A stretch of DNA of 9,281 nucleotides from Chlamydiota bacterium (GCA_011065005.1 JAAKFP010000067.1:1-9281); one strand, 5' to 3'; counted from the first letter of the stretch, positions 1 through 7,037 are shown. The notes: generated by a model not told the origin, from the sequence alone. Program-made: numbers and translations.

Positions 1-667
1 GAAAGACCCACGGATCGCCTGGGTTGTTGGAACTCTCAATGAAGCAGGCCTACACGTTCAGAAATCTGACCTCGTGAACTTGGATAAAAACTGGTCGATG
101 ATGAGCGGGCAATTCTCTGAAACAATGCGAGATAATGCGCTCATTGCTTTAAGTATTGCCCTGATAAGCATCTTGATCTACATCACCTTCCGGTTCGAGT
201 TTAAATACGCCATCGCTGCTGTAATCGCTCTAACCCACGATGTGGTCATCACCATGGGAATTCTTGCCATGTTCCATAAACTTGGCCTCCCCGTACAAAT
301 CGACCTCGAAGTCATAGGTGCCATCATGACCATCATCGGATATTCCCTCAACGACACCATCATCGTCTTTGACAGAATCCGTGAAGATATCAAACTTCTA
401 CGCAAATTGAAATTTACCGAAATCATCAACCACGCCCTCAACATCACTCTAGGTCGTACCCTGATGACTTCCGGAACAACACTACTAGTCTTGCTATCCC
501 TCGTTATCTTGGGTGGAAACGCGATTCTAGACTTCTCCCTCGTGATGACCATCGGCGTCATCGTAGGAACATTCTCCTCCCTCTTCATCGCCGGACCAAC
601 ACTCCTCTACTTCCACAATCGAGAACTGAAACAGCAAGAAAACGAGATGTCCCTGAGAAAAGCGTAA
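1..667 (+). CDS. secF: Protein translocase subunit SecF, C-terminal part (possibly the end of a fused SecDF), 5' end outside window
   Basis: SecF works with SecD in the inner membrane, using the proton motive force to help SecYEG move proteins outward. The reading frame is already open at base 2 and ends at TAA 665-667, so about 221 residues are visible. The GTG at 74 is internal, not a start. Five membrane segments can be read in order (NALIALSIALISILIYITF, then segments in AAVIALTHDVVITMGI, IGAIMTIIGYSLND, TLLVLLSLVILG and DFSLVMTIGVIVG), matching TM2 to TM6 of the family. The signature IIGYSLNDTIIVFDRIRE and the later GRTLMTSGTTLLVLL are typical of SecF. The tail after TM6 is short and charged. 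In Chlamydia secD and secF are known to be one fused gene; whether that holds here lies upstream of the window. recJ follows after 239 bp and has its own promoter, so the two are probably separate units. Confidence 0.93.
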   Translation, partial: KDPRIAWVVGTLNEAGLHVQKSDLVNLDKNWSMMSGQFSETMRDNALIALSIALISILIYITFRFEFKYAIAAVIALTHDVVITMGILAMFHKLGLPVQIDLEVIGAIMTIIGYSLNDTIIVFDRIREDIKLLRKLKFTEIINHALNITLGRTLMTSGTTLLVLLSLVILGGNAILDFSLVMTIGVIVGTFSSLFIAGPTLLYFHNRELKQQENEMSLRKA

Positions 668-692
668 CTTCAGGCCCTTTTAAGAAATAAAA

Positions 693-760
693 TTAAACGC
701 AAAGGCGCAAAGACGCTAAGGATCCTAAATTTCTTTGCGTCTTTGCGCCTTTGCGTTTAA
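693..760. repeat. 24-bp perfect inverted repeat built from CGCAAAG heptamers
   Basis: The arms 693-716 and 737-760 are exact reverse complements (24 of 24) around a 20-base loop. Each arm is itself periodic: CGCAAAG at 698 and 706 and CGCTAAG at 714 on the left, CTTTGCG at 733, 741 and 749 on the right, all at an 8-bp step. It starts 25 bases after the secF stop. Transcribed, it would fold into a very stable hairpin that could stop transcription or protect the secF mRNA 3' end, but no U-tract follows the stem, so it is not a textbook intrinsic terminator. From memory, intergenic palindromes of this composition are dispersed in several bacterial phyla; here a related half-element lies at 6991-7037. 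Confidence 0.9.
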
Positions 761-811
761 AACCTCTCTTAAGTTGACACCATTGGCTAAACGCTCACGG
801 AAAAAGAAAAC

Positions 812-839
812 TTGACAATCCGAAAATCTAAGATACAAT
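812..839 (+). promoter_or_regulatory. Sigma70-type promoter for recJ
   Basis: A perfect -35 TTGACA at 812-817 is followed after 16 bp by TACAAT at 834-839, five of six matches to the -10 consensus. Transcription would start near 846, giving a leader of about 60 bases before recJ. The promoter lies downstream of the secF palindrome, which supports recJ being transcribed on its own. The call rests only on motif match and position. Confidence 0.7.
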
Positions 840-906
840 ATTTTGTTTAGATCTAAATCCTTGTTTTGCTTGAACATATATGTGATATCGATGACGGAGA
901 ACACCT

Positions 907-2646
907 ATGCATTCTTGGCACCATGACCCCGCAAGCCCCACTTGGGTTTACCCCAAAGGTGACCCCGAATGGAAACAGAGCATCATCAAAGAATTCAAAA
1001 TACATCCCGTCAGCGCACAAGTTCTCGTCTCACGAGGATTTGACTCGCTAGAACAGATCCATAACTACCTCTACGCTAAACTTCCCGATTTGTACGATCC
1101 TTTCCTCCTCATAGATATGGAAATGGCAGTAAATCGTATCCATCAAGCAATCGAAAATTCTGAAAATATTCTGATCTATGGCGATAACGATGTCGATGGG
1201 ATGACAGGAACAGCTCTCCTCACAGACTATTTGCGGCAAATTGGAGGAAACGTCTTTTTTTACGTCTCAACACCAGGCACACTGCGAGACAGCCTCATCG
1301 TCGAAGCCTTAGAATACGCAAAGAAAAACGAATGTAAACTGCTGATCAGCGTCGACTGCGGCATTACAGCGGCCTCAGAAATCGCCAGAATCGTTAAAGA
1401 AGGGGTCGATGTCATCGTTACCGACCACCACGAACCCACAGGCAAAATCCCACACTGCATCGCAACACTCAACCCCAAACTTGTCAATAACCCCTACCCC
1501 AATCGCGACCTAACAGGTGTAGGTGTAGCCTTCAAACTGGCACACGCACTGACAAATTTCCTCGTAAAAAAAGGGAAATTCAGCTCAAAAAAAATAGATC
1601 TCAAACAACTTCTCGACCTCGTCGCTCTCGGTACCATTGCAGATATGGGACAACTACGAGGAGAAAATCGCATTTTAGTGCGATATGGAATCCAGCAACT
1701 CCGTAAAACGAAAAGAATAGGGCTAGCAAAGCTTATCTCCGTCTGCGATGTTGAAATCAATCAGATCTCCTCCTTTGCTGTTGCCTCTAAACTATCACCG
1801 CGCTTAAACAGCCTAGGGCGTATTGCAGATCCCACCAAGGGTGTAGAGCTCCTGTTGATCCGAAACACCGTCACAGCGGAGAAAATGGCTACTGAGCTCG
1901 ATTTAAACAACATAGAACGTCAGAAGATCGAACGCACCATGTCGGCAGACGTGGAAAACACCATCTCAGAAGAACCGGGTATCCTCAAAAGAAAAGCGAT
2001 CGTGATGAGTTCGGAGAAGTGGCATCCTGGCGTTATCGCCATCTTGAGTACCCGCATTTCCAAGCATTACAACCGCCCCACAGCCATGATCGCTATCGAC
2101 AACCATATCGGAAAGGGCTCCCTCCGCTCCATCAAAGAATTTCCTCTCCTACAAGCTCTAAAAGACTGTTCAGACATACTCATCAACTTTGGAGGACACG
2201 ACTTTGCTGCAGGTTTTACCGTTAAAGAAGAAAACATCGATGCGTTTCGAGAACGATTCATTGAAGCAGCAAATGAGAAACTATCCGATAAAGATGTTCA
2301 GACGAAACTATACTTGGATTCAGAAGTCAATTTTGAAGACCTCACTTTTGACTTTATGGAATCCATGAAATTACTGGAACCTTATGGCAACGAAAACCCT
2401 CAACCCATTCTTTATACAAAAGCTAAGCAAGCCTGGCCCCCAAAAGTCGTGGGAAAAACCCACCTCAAACTTTATTTAGAGCAAAATGATCGCATGCTAG
2501 AGGGAATTGCATTCGGTAAGGCGCACTTAAGCCCCCAGCTTCGAAAAAAGGACCTCCTCCTTGAGGTAGCATTCACCCCTCAAATCAACACCTTTCAAGG
2601 ACCTAGCATTCAACTATTAGTTCGAGACATTCGTATTGTTGAATAA
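907..2646 (+). CDS. recJ: Single-stranded-DNA-specific 5'-3' exonuclease RecJ
   Basis: RecJ degrades single-stranded DNA 5' to 3' in RecF-pathway recombination, mismatch repair and stalled-fork processing in the cytoplasm. The 579-residue product matches the usual length (about 577 in E. coli). DHH phosphoesterase motifs appear in order: DNDVDGMTGTALL (93-105), SVDCGIT (148-154), TDHHEP (172-177) and LVALGTIAD (238-246). RLNSLGRIADP (299-309) follows, then the DHHA1 motifs WHPGVIAIL (372-380) and GGHDFAAGF (429-437). The C-terminal OB region has LEPYGNENPQP (490-500). Motif I has Asn where most RecJ proteins have Tyr or Phe; the metal-binding Asp residues are kept. ATG 907 is the only plausible start, since an in-frame TGA sits at 892-894, and GGAG at 896-899 gives 7-base spacing. 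The gene converges on euo with 64 bp between stops. In C. trachomatis recJ also lies between secDF and euo. Confidence 0.96.
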   Translation: MHSWHHDPASPTWVYPKGDPEWKQSIIKEFKIHPVSAQVLVSRGFDSLEQIHNYLYAKLPDLYDPFLLIDMEMAVNRIHQAIENSENILIYGDNDVDGMTGTALLTDYLRQIGGNVFFYVSTPGTLRDSLIVEALEYAKKNECKLLISVDCGITAASEIARIVKEGVDVIVTDHHEPTGKIPHCIATLNPKLVNNPYPNRDLTGVGVAFKLAHALTNFLVKKGKFSSKKIDLKQLLDLVALGTIADMGQLRGENRILVRYGIQQLRKTKRIGLAKLISVCDVEINQISSFAVASKLSPRLNSLGRIADPTKGVELLLIRNTVTAEKMATELDLNNIERQKIERTMSADVENTISEEPGILKRKAIVMSSEKWHPGVIAILSTRISKHYNRPTAMIAIDNHIGKGSLRSIKEFPLLQALKDCSDILINFGGHDFAAGFTVKEENIDAFRERFIEAANEKLSDKDVQTKLYLDSEVNFEDLTFDFMESMKLLEPYGNENPQPILYTKAKQAWPPKVVGKTHLKLYLEQNDRMLEGIAFGKAHLSPQLRKKDLLLEVAFTPQINTFQGPSIQLLVRDIRIVE

Positions 2647-2648
2647 AC

Positions 2649-2679
2649 AAAAAAAGGGCAGACTTCCAGCCTACCCTTT
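2649..2679 (-). terminator. Intrinsic terminator, mainly for euo
   Basis: The arms AAAGGGCAG (2653-2661) and CTACCCTTT (2671-2679) flank a 9-base loop. Read on the minus strand the stem pairs fully, with one G-U wobble, and the transcript runs straight into seven U residues (A-run 2649-2655 on the plus strand), about 32 bases after the euo stop. On the plus strand the same position is a C-A mismatch and only a short T-run follows, so stopping recJ transcription here would be weaker. Confidence 0.72.
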
Positions 2680-2710
2680 ATTACAACAAACTTCTTTTCA
2701 CAAAAAGAAA

Positions 2711-3148
2711 TTAACTCGCTTTCTGGCTATTACTTTTCTTATTGACATGTTGCTCTTTGTAAGCATTCATATCATCGACATGAACAACCCAAGCTGCACC
2801 TTTACGATGTGCTTTAAGAATTCCTATGCGCGTCGCATAATAAATCTTTTGCGCAGGAACACTCAGCATCGAAGCAACTTGATTTATAGAGTAGTAACCT
2901 CTTGTGTTATCGAAAAGTAGTTCACCTTCAAAGACAGATTTCCTGCGAGAGTATTTGTTTTTGCGATACTCTTCAAGATCGTCAAGGTGAATGGTCCAGC
3001 GAGTCGTTTCCTTCTTCGCTTTGAGTTTTTTTAGTTTGATTGCGACATAAATCGCTTGACGTGTCACGTTATTCAAACGAGCAGCTTCCGTAATAGAAAC
3101 CACTTTTTTTTGTTCGCATTCTTTATGTTCTTCCATACATTTAGACAT
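2711..3148 (-). CDS. euo: EUO-like developmental transcription regulator with two excisionase/MerR-type helix-turn-helix units
   Basis: EUO of Chlamydia is an early-expressed DNA-binding protein that represses late genes and so helps time conversion between reticulate and elementary bodies. The 145-residue product has two similar units, residues 17-63 (from SITEAARLNNVTRQAIYVAI) and 86-132 (from YSINQVASMLSVPAQKIYYA). Each has the pattern of a short winged helix-turn-helix ending in W-x-(I/V)-H-(L/V)-D-D-(L/M). A basic linker, KYSRRKS-(VF)-EGELLFD, joins them. This matches my memory of chlamydial EUO closely, including the linker and the IYYATR segment; Chlamydia EUO is somewhat longer (about 180 residues), mostly at the N-terminus. 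The start is well supported: on the minus strand AAGGAGG (3163-3157) stands 8 bases before ATG. The N-terminus carries C4, H8 and C11, of unknown meaning. The gene converges with recJ and diverges from tsp. No hint of degradation. Confidence 0.9.
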   Translation of the reverse strand: MSKCMEEHKECEQKKVVSITEAARLNNVTRQAIYVAIKLKKLKAKKETTRWTIHLDDLEEYRKNKYSRRKSVFEGELLFDNTRGYYSINQVASMLSVPAQKIYYATRIGILKAHRKGAAWVVHVDDMNAYKEQHVNKKSNSQKAS

Positions 3149-3273
3149 CTGATAAACCTCCTTGTCTATTTAAAATATTTGTTATATTTTTTTACTCTTT
3201 GTTATTCTTAGTTAAGTTGACAAAAGCCACATTAACAACTTTCCGCTATTTCGATTCGTTTGTTTTCTATAAT

Positions 3274-3318
3274 ATTCAATTGTTTTAAGCATCTATTTTA
3301 CCAAAAAAAGAATTGAAT
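3274..3318. repeat. Imperfect inverted repeat, candidate operator
   Basis: ATTCAATTGTTTT at 3274-3286 and AAAAGAATTGAAT at 3306-3318 are reverse complements at 12 of 13 positions, around a 19-base spacer. It sits near the middle of the divergent euo-tsp region and has no T-tract placed to act as a terminator, which favours a protein-binding role. The binding protein is unknown; EUO is the obvious candidate by proximity only. Confidence 0.5.
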
Positions 3319-3334
3319 GCAAGCACTTTTTCAC

Positions 3335-3390
3335 AAAAACCGCATATTTTTCAAAAAAAGACCATGAAATGCCCAAAAACTCGAAAAAAA
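3335..3390. other. Phased A-tracts, probable intrinsically bent DNA
   Basis: A-runs at 3335-3339, 3353-3359, 3367-3369, 3375-3379 and 3384-3390 have centres separated by about 19, 12, 9 and 10 bp, close to whole helical turns. Such phasing is known to bend DNA. The stretch ends about 37 bp upstream of the tsp -10 box, where an upstream A-rich element could help RNA polymerase or a regulator bind. Confidence 0.5.
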
Positions 3391-3402
3391 GGCCTAATTG
3401 GA

Positions 3403-3432
3403 TGGAATTAAACACCTCTCTTTATCTATAAT
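3403..3432 (+). promoter_or_regulatory. Promoter for tsp (perfect -10, weak -35)
   Basis: TATAAT at 3427-3432 is a perfect -10 box. The best -35 at 18 bp is TGGAAT (3403-3408), only three of six matches. Transcription would start near 3440, leaving about 23 bases before the ATG at 3463 and keeping the Shine-Dalgarno GAGGAAA (3453-3459) in the leader. This geometry argues against the upstream TTG at 3445 as start. Confidence 0.55.
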
Positions 3433-3462
3433 GGTTGTAGATCATTGATTATGAGGAAACTA

Positions 3463-5403
3463 ATGTACCGAAAGCTTTTTTTCACTCTATTCCTATTTCT
3501 TTCTACATGGACGATTACTGAGGGAAAATTACCTGAGATAGACTCCCCGAAAGTCCTGGAAAAAGTCCATGAGATCATGAAGGCTCACGCCTCCTACAAA
3601 GAGATGTCTGGGGAGCTCATCAGTCGAGCATTTCTAAACTATCTTGATGAGTTAGATCCTAATAAAACTTATTTTATTCTTTCCGATATCGAAGAGTACC
3701 TCAAACCTTCGGATGAACAGCAAAATCGAGCATTAGCAAAATTCAATCAAGGGGATTTTGGTGTCTTTTCTGACATTCACGATAGAATGATTGCAGCTAT
3801 TCATCGCCGACATGAAATTGAGAAGAAAATTGATTTAAACCAATTACCTGAAAAAGTTCTTCCCGAAGAATTCAAAGATATGGATTGGGTTTCGACAGAA
3901 GAGGAGCTATTAACCCGTCTAAACAGGATCAAAGCATTACAAATTGAGACCTCATTAAAGTTAAACGAAGAGTTCAGAGAGAAATCTCTGCAGAGGATTC
4001 AAAAACATCAAAAAAAGTATGAGGAAGTCATTCTCGACAACGATCCAATCCACCGCAAACAGTTGGTACTTTCCAATGTTCTGAAAGCGACGACAGCTGC
4101 GCTCGATGCTCATACTGCCTATTTCACTCCTGAAGAGGCCACTCAATTTATGATCGGTGTGCAGCAAAGGTTGTTTGGCATAGGCGCTCAACTTCGGGAC
4201 GACCTCAATGGTTTCAGTGTAATAAAAATCATTGAAGGAGGACCGGCAGCTTTGGGAAAGCAACTAAAAGCCAAAGATCGCATTGTTGCTGTTGATGGTG
4301 AACCTGTAGTCGGAATGGACATCATCAGCGCTGTGGAACTGATACGGGGCAAGGAAAACACTCCAGTGGTCCTAACGGTTATCCGTGAAGTTGGCGAGGA
4401 TGACAAAAAAGAGGAGGAACAACTTGATATCACAATTATCCGTGCCGAAGTTGTGCTGAAGGAAACTCGTTTTGAATCTTCTTATGAGCCCTTTGGTCAT
4501 GATGCTATTGGATATTTAAAACTCTATTCTTTCTATCAAGATCCGGAGAGCTCATCTGCTAAAGATCTAGAGGGTGCGATTGAGAACCTCAAAAAAGAAC
4601 ACAATCTAAAAGGTTTAGTTCTCGATCTTCGTTACAACACTGGAGGTCTACTGTCACAAGCCGTCGACGTTACAGGGTTATTCATAAAAAAAGGTGTTGT
4701 TGTTGCCATCAAAGACAGCACAGAGAGTATCCAATACCTTCGCAATTTAAACGGAAAGATGGCTTGGGATGGACCTCTCGTTGTCTTAGTTAACAGGGCG
4801 AGTGCATCAGCTTCAGAAATTGTCGCACAAACTCTCCAAGATTATGGTCGAGCCATCATTGTTGGCGATGACCACACCTATGGAAAAGGATCTTTCCAAA
4901 CGTTTACATTAAATGCAGGCAAGGAAGGTACCGTTAACCCTGAAGGCGAATACAAAGTCACACGGGGAAGATACTACACCGTTTCCGGGAAAACTCCGCA
5001 ACTGACGGGTGTTGCTTCTGATATCATTCTCCCTGGTCCCTTGTCAGAATTGGATATAGGAGAGAAGTTTTCCAAATATCCTCTGGAAAACGATTCCATA
5101 AAAGCAAACTTTGATGATGATCTTTCAGACGTTCCCTATTCGCAGCGGCAAAGGATTCGGGCGCTATACAAGTTTGACCTACAAAAGATATTAACTACGT
5201 ATAAGCCCTATTTGGAGAACTTGAAAAGCAACGCAGAATACCGTGTCGACCAGAATAATAACTATCAAACATTCCTGAAAGAACTGAAAAAAGATAACAC
5301 TGTTGAAGAGGAGACGGAAAAACATTTCGGTCATAACGATCTTCAGCTTACAGAAACGTATAACATCATGAAGGACCTCATTGTGTTGATGAACTCAGCT
5401 TGA
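3463..5403 (+). CDS. tsp: Tail-specific (C-terminal processing) protease Tsp, peptidase family S41
   Basis: Tsp/Prc proteases cut proteins from their C-terminal ends in the periplasm. The 646-residue product is close to my memory of the C. trachomatis homologue CT441 (about 650). It begins with a Sec signal peptide (MYRKLFFTLFLFLSTW, cleavage around residue 21), followed by an N-terminal helical domain. A PDZ domain lies at about 238-310, from FGIGAQLRDD to the VVLTVIRE strand. The S41 core follows, with GLVLDLRYNTGG and the catalytic motif SASASEI. Nucleophile Ser449 (codon 4807), general-base Lys475 in TYGKGSFQ and Gln479 have the same spacing as the Ser-Lys-Gln triad reported for CT441. 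A C-terminal alpha-helical domain of the Prc type ends the protein. ATG 3463 is chosen over TTG 3445 because GAGGAAA at 3453-3459 fits it and the signal peptide then starts cleanly. gltX follows after 51 bp. Confidence 0.95.
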   Translation: MYRKLFFTLFLFLSTWTITEGKLPEIDSPKVLEKVHEIMKAHASYKEMSGELISRAFLNYLDELDPNKTYFILSDIEEYLKPSDEQQNRALAKFNQGDFGVFSDIHDRMIAAIHRRHEIEKKIDLNQLPEKVLPEEFKDMDWVSTEEELLTRLNRIKALQIETSLKLNEEFREKSLQRIQKHQKKYEEVILDNDPIHRKQLVLSNVLKATTAALDAHTAYFTPEEATQFMIGVQQRLFGIGAQLRDDLNGFSVIKIIEGGPAALGKQLKAKDRIVAVDGEPVVGMDIISAVELIRGKENTPVVLTVIREVGEDDKKEEEQLDITIIRAEVVLKETRFESSYEPFGHDAIGYLKLYSFYQDPESSSAKDLEGAIENLKKEHNLKGLVLDLRYNTGGLLSQAVDVTGLFIKKGVVVAIKDSTESIQYLRNLNGKMAWDGPLVVLVNRASASASEIVAQTLQDYGRAIIVGDDHTYGKGSFQTFTLNAGKEGTVNPEGEYKVTRGRYYTVSGKTPQLTGVASDIILPGPLSELDIGEKFSKYPLENDSIKANFDDDLSDVPYSQRQRIRALYKFDLQKILTTYKPYLENLKSNAEYRVDQNNNYQTFLKELKKDNTVEEETEKHFGHNDLQLTETYNIMKDLIVLMNSA

Positions 5404-5454
5404 AAACAAAACCTCTTTCCGTCAAAATAATTGTCTTTCAACAAAAGGTTTACT

Positions 5455-6966
5455 ATGTCAGTACGCGTACGCATTGCCCCATCACCCACAGGTGATCCCC
5501 ATGTTGGGACAGCCTATATTGCTGCTTTTAATTTAATTTTTGCCCAGCACCATGGGGGAAAGTTCATTTTACGAATAGAGGATACCGATCGCACTCGTAG
5601 CCGTCCTGAGTTTGAGCAAAATATTTACAAAGCGTTGGAGTGGTGTGGTATCCATTGGGATGAGGGACCGAATATCGGTGGAGACTACGGACCTTACCGA
5701 CAGTCTGAACGCTTGCACCTGTACAAAGAACACTGCCAAAAATTGCTCGATGAAGAGAACGCTTACAAATGTTTTTGCACCTCAGAAGAGCTGGCAGAGA
5801 TGCGTCAAGTGCTTGCAAAGCGTGGAGGGCGTCAAGGGTATGATCGCAGATGTCGCAACTTGAGTCCCGAAGAGATCCGTGAAAAAGAGGAGCAGGGGCT
5901 CTCATGGGTTGTTCGCCTCAAAGCCCCTCTAACAGGAGAATGTATTTATACCGATGCTATTAAGGGTCGTATCTCATTTCCATGGAAAGATATTGACGAC
6001 CAGATTCTCCTCAAGTCAGACGGTTATCCCACCTATCATCTTGCCAATGTTGTGGACGATCATCTCATGGAAATCACCCATGTCATCCGTGGTGACGAAT
6101 GGATCAGCTCAACACCGAAACATCTTTTGCTCTATGATTACTTTGGCTGGAAAGCGCCAACTTTTATGCACATGCCATTGCTGCTAGGTACAGATGGAAA
6201 AAAACTCTCCAAGCGAAGAAATCCTACATCCATCTTCTTTTATCGCAACAGCGGCTATTTACCCGAAGCGTTTATGAATTTTATCACGCTGATGGGGTAT
6301 AGCATGCCTGGAGATCGGGAAATCTACCCCTTCGAGGAGATCATCAAGGAATTTGATGACAAAAGAATTGGTGTCTCAGGCGCTGTTTTTGACCTAAAAA
6401 AGCTGGAATGGTTGAACCAACAATATATCATCAAAAACATCCCCGAAAACCATCTCTGGGAACGTTTGAAAGATTGGCGTTTCAATGATGAGTACATGGC
6501 TAAGCTGATGCCCCTATGTCATTCCCGCATCAAAACATTCGGCGACTTCATGGATCTTTGCGATTTCTTTTTCATCAACCACTTGAAATACTCGGACGAC
6601 ATATTCCTAGGAAAGAAGCTCTCAAAACAACAAGCAGCTTTTATCCTTCAAGGCATGATCTGGAAGCTTGAAGAAAGTGGAAACTGGAAGAGCTCCGGAG
6701 TGCAACAAGCCTCAAAAGACGTTGCCGAGTTCTTTGGCACCAACCATAAGAAATGTGTGATGCCTGTCCTCTTTGCCAGCCTTATGGGCAAGAACCAAGG
6801 CCCCCCACTCTTTGACTCTGCAGAAATTTTGGGAAAGGACATCACCCGTACCCGTTTCTTAAAGTCGATAGAGTTTTTGGAAGGAATTTCTAATAAGAAG
6901 TTACAAGCCCTCCGAAAAGCTTGGGAACAGCGGAACGGTGCAGAAATTTTTGCAGAGAGTAATTAG
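5455..6966 (+). CDS. gltX: Glutamyl-tRNA synthetase (class I)
   Basis: GltX joins glutamate to tRNA(Glu) using ATP in the cytoplasm. The 503-residue product has the class I signatures: RIAPSPTGDPHVGTAY with the HIGH-type HVGT at 16-19, the conserved HVIRGDEWISSTPKHLL (around 209-225), and the KMSKS-type loop KLSKR at 250-254. C106, C108, Y129 and C133 resemble the zinc-binding insertion of bacterial GluRS. The part after about 330 is the helical anticodon-binding domain. The ATG at 5455 is preferred to TTG 5431: AAAGG at 5444-5448 lies 6 bases upstream, and the protein then starts right at the first catalytic strand. With only 51 bp from tsp and no clear terminator or promoter between, co-transcription with tsp is likely. 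Chlamydiae are known to use GatCAB to make Gln-tRNA, so the enzyme may also charge tRNA(Gln); that is family knowledge, not visible here. Confidence 0.97.
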   Translation: MSVRVRIAPSPTGDPHVGTAYIAAFNLIFAQHHGGKFILRIEDTDRTRSRPEFEQNIYKALEWCGIHWDEGPNIGGDYGPYRQSERLHLYKEHCQKLLDEENAYKCFCTSEELAEMRQVLAKRGGRQGYDRRCRNLSPEEIREKEEQGLSWVVRLKAPLTGECIYTDAIKGRISFPWKDIDDQILLKSDGYPTYHLANVVDDHLMEITHVIRGDEWISSTPKHLLLYDYFGWKAPTFMHMPLLLGTDGKKLSKRRNPTSIFFYRNSGYLPEAFMNFITLMGYSMPGDREIYPFEEIIKEFDDKRIGVSGAVFDLKKLEWLNQQYIIKNIPENHLWERLKDWRFNDEYMAKLMPLCHSRIKTFGDFMDLCDFFFINHLKYSDDIFLGKKLSKQQAAFILQGMIWKLEESGNWKSSGVQQASKDVAEFFGTNHKKCVMPVLFASLMGKNQGPPLFDSAEILGKDITRTRFLKSIEFLEGISNKKLQALRKAWEQRNGAEIFAESN

Positions 6967-6990
6967 TAACCGTTCAGACCCCTGCTTAAT

Positions 6991-7037
6991 AACCGCGAAG
7001 ATCGCGAAGGAAGCGAAGAAAACGCGAAGTTTTTTTT
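6991..7037 (+). repeat. CGCGAAG-type periodic repeat followed by a T-run, possible gltX terminator
   Basis: CGCGAAG occurs at 6994, 7003 and 7023, with AGCGAAG at 7012, at steps of 9, 9 and 11 bp. A run of eight T follows at 7030-7037. Unlike the palindrome at 693-760 there is no long complementary arm, so it looks like half of such an element. Local folding is weak: AAGAAAAC (7016-7023) can pair with GTTTTTTT (7029-7036) around GCGAA. It lies 25 bases after the gltX stop and may act as a weak terminator. TAACCG appears at 6967 and again at 6990, just before the element. Confidence 0.6.

Larger units (their letters stand above)
3149..3462. other. A+T-rich divergent regulatory region between euo and tsp
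   Basis: This 314-bp stretch holds no credible gene. It contains the euo Shine-Dalgarno (3157-3163, read as AAGGAGG on the minus strand), a possible euo -10 box (TATAAC on the minus strand, 3186-3181, with no convincing -35), an isolated TATAAT at 3268-3273 with a poor -35, a TTGACA at 3217-3222 with no -10 at proper spacing, a long imperfect dyad (3274-3318), a series of A-tracts (3335-3390) and the tsp promoter. A+T content is visibly higher than in the flanking genes. Confidence 0.75.

Noticed and set aside
74..667. GTG 74 as start of a short separate secF gene
   Set aside because: The frame is open upstream to the window edge and TM1 plus the periplasmic domain would be missing; it is an internal codon.
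693..760. Palindrome as a standard rho-independent terminator of secF
   Set aside because: The stem is strong but no U-tract follows, so it is listed as a repeat with only possible terminator activity.
774..779. A second TTGACA upstream of recJ
   Set aside because: No acceptable -10 box at 16-18 bp; the TTGACA at 812 with TACAAT is clearly better.
866..1051. Open frame overlapping the start of recJ in another frame
   Set aside because: It is read from the recJ coding sequence in the wrong frame, has no recognisable product, and recJ motifs fix the real frame.
3445..3462. TTG 3445 as start of tsp
   Set aside because: It would add a few residues before a clean signal peptide; GAGGAAA fits ATG 3463, and 3445 lies only a few bases after the expected transcription start.
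5431..5454. TTG 5431 as start of gltX
   Set aside because: The Shine-Dalgarno AAAGG and the conserved N-terminal strand both fit ATG 5455.
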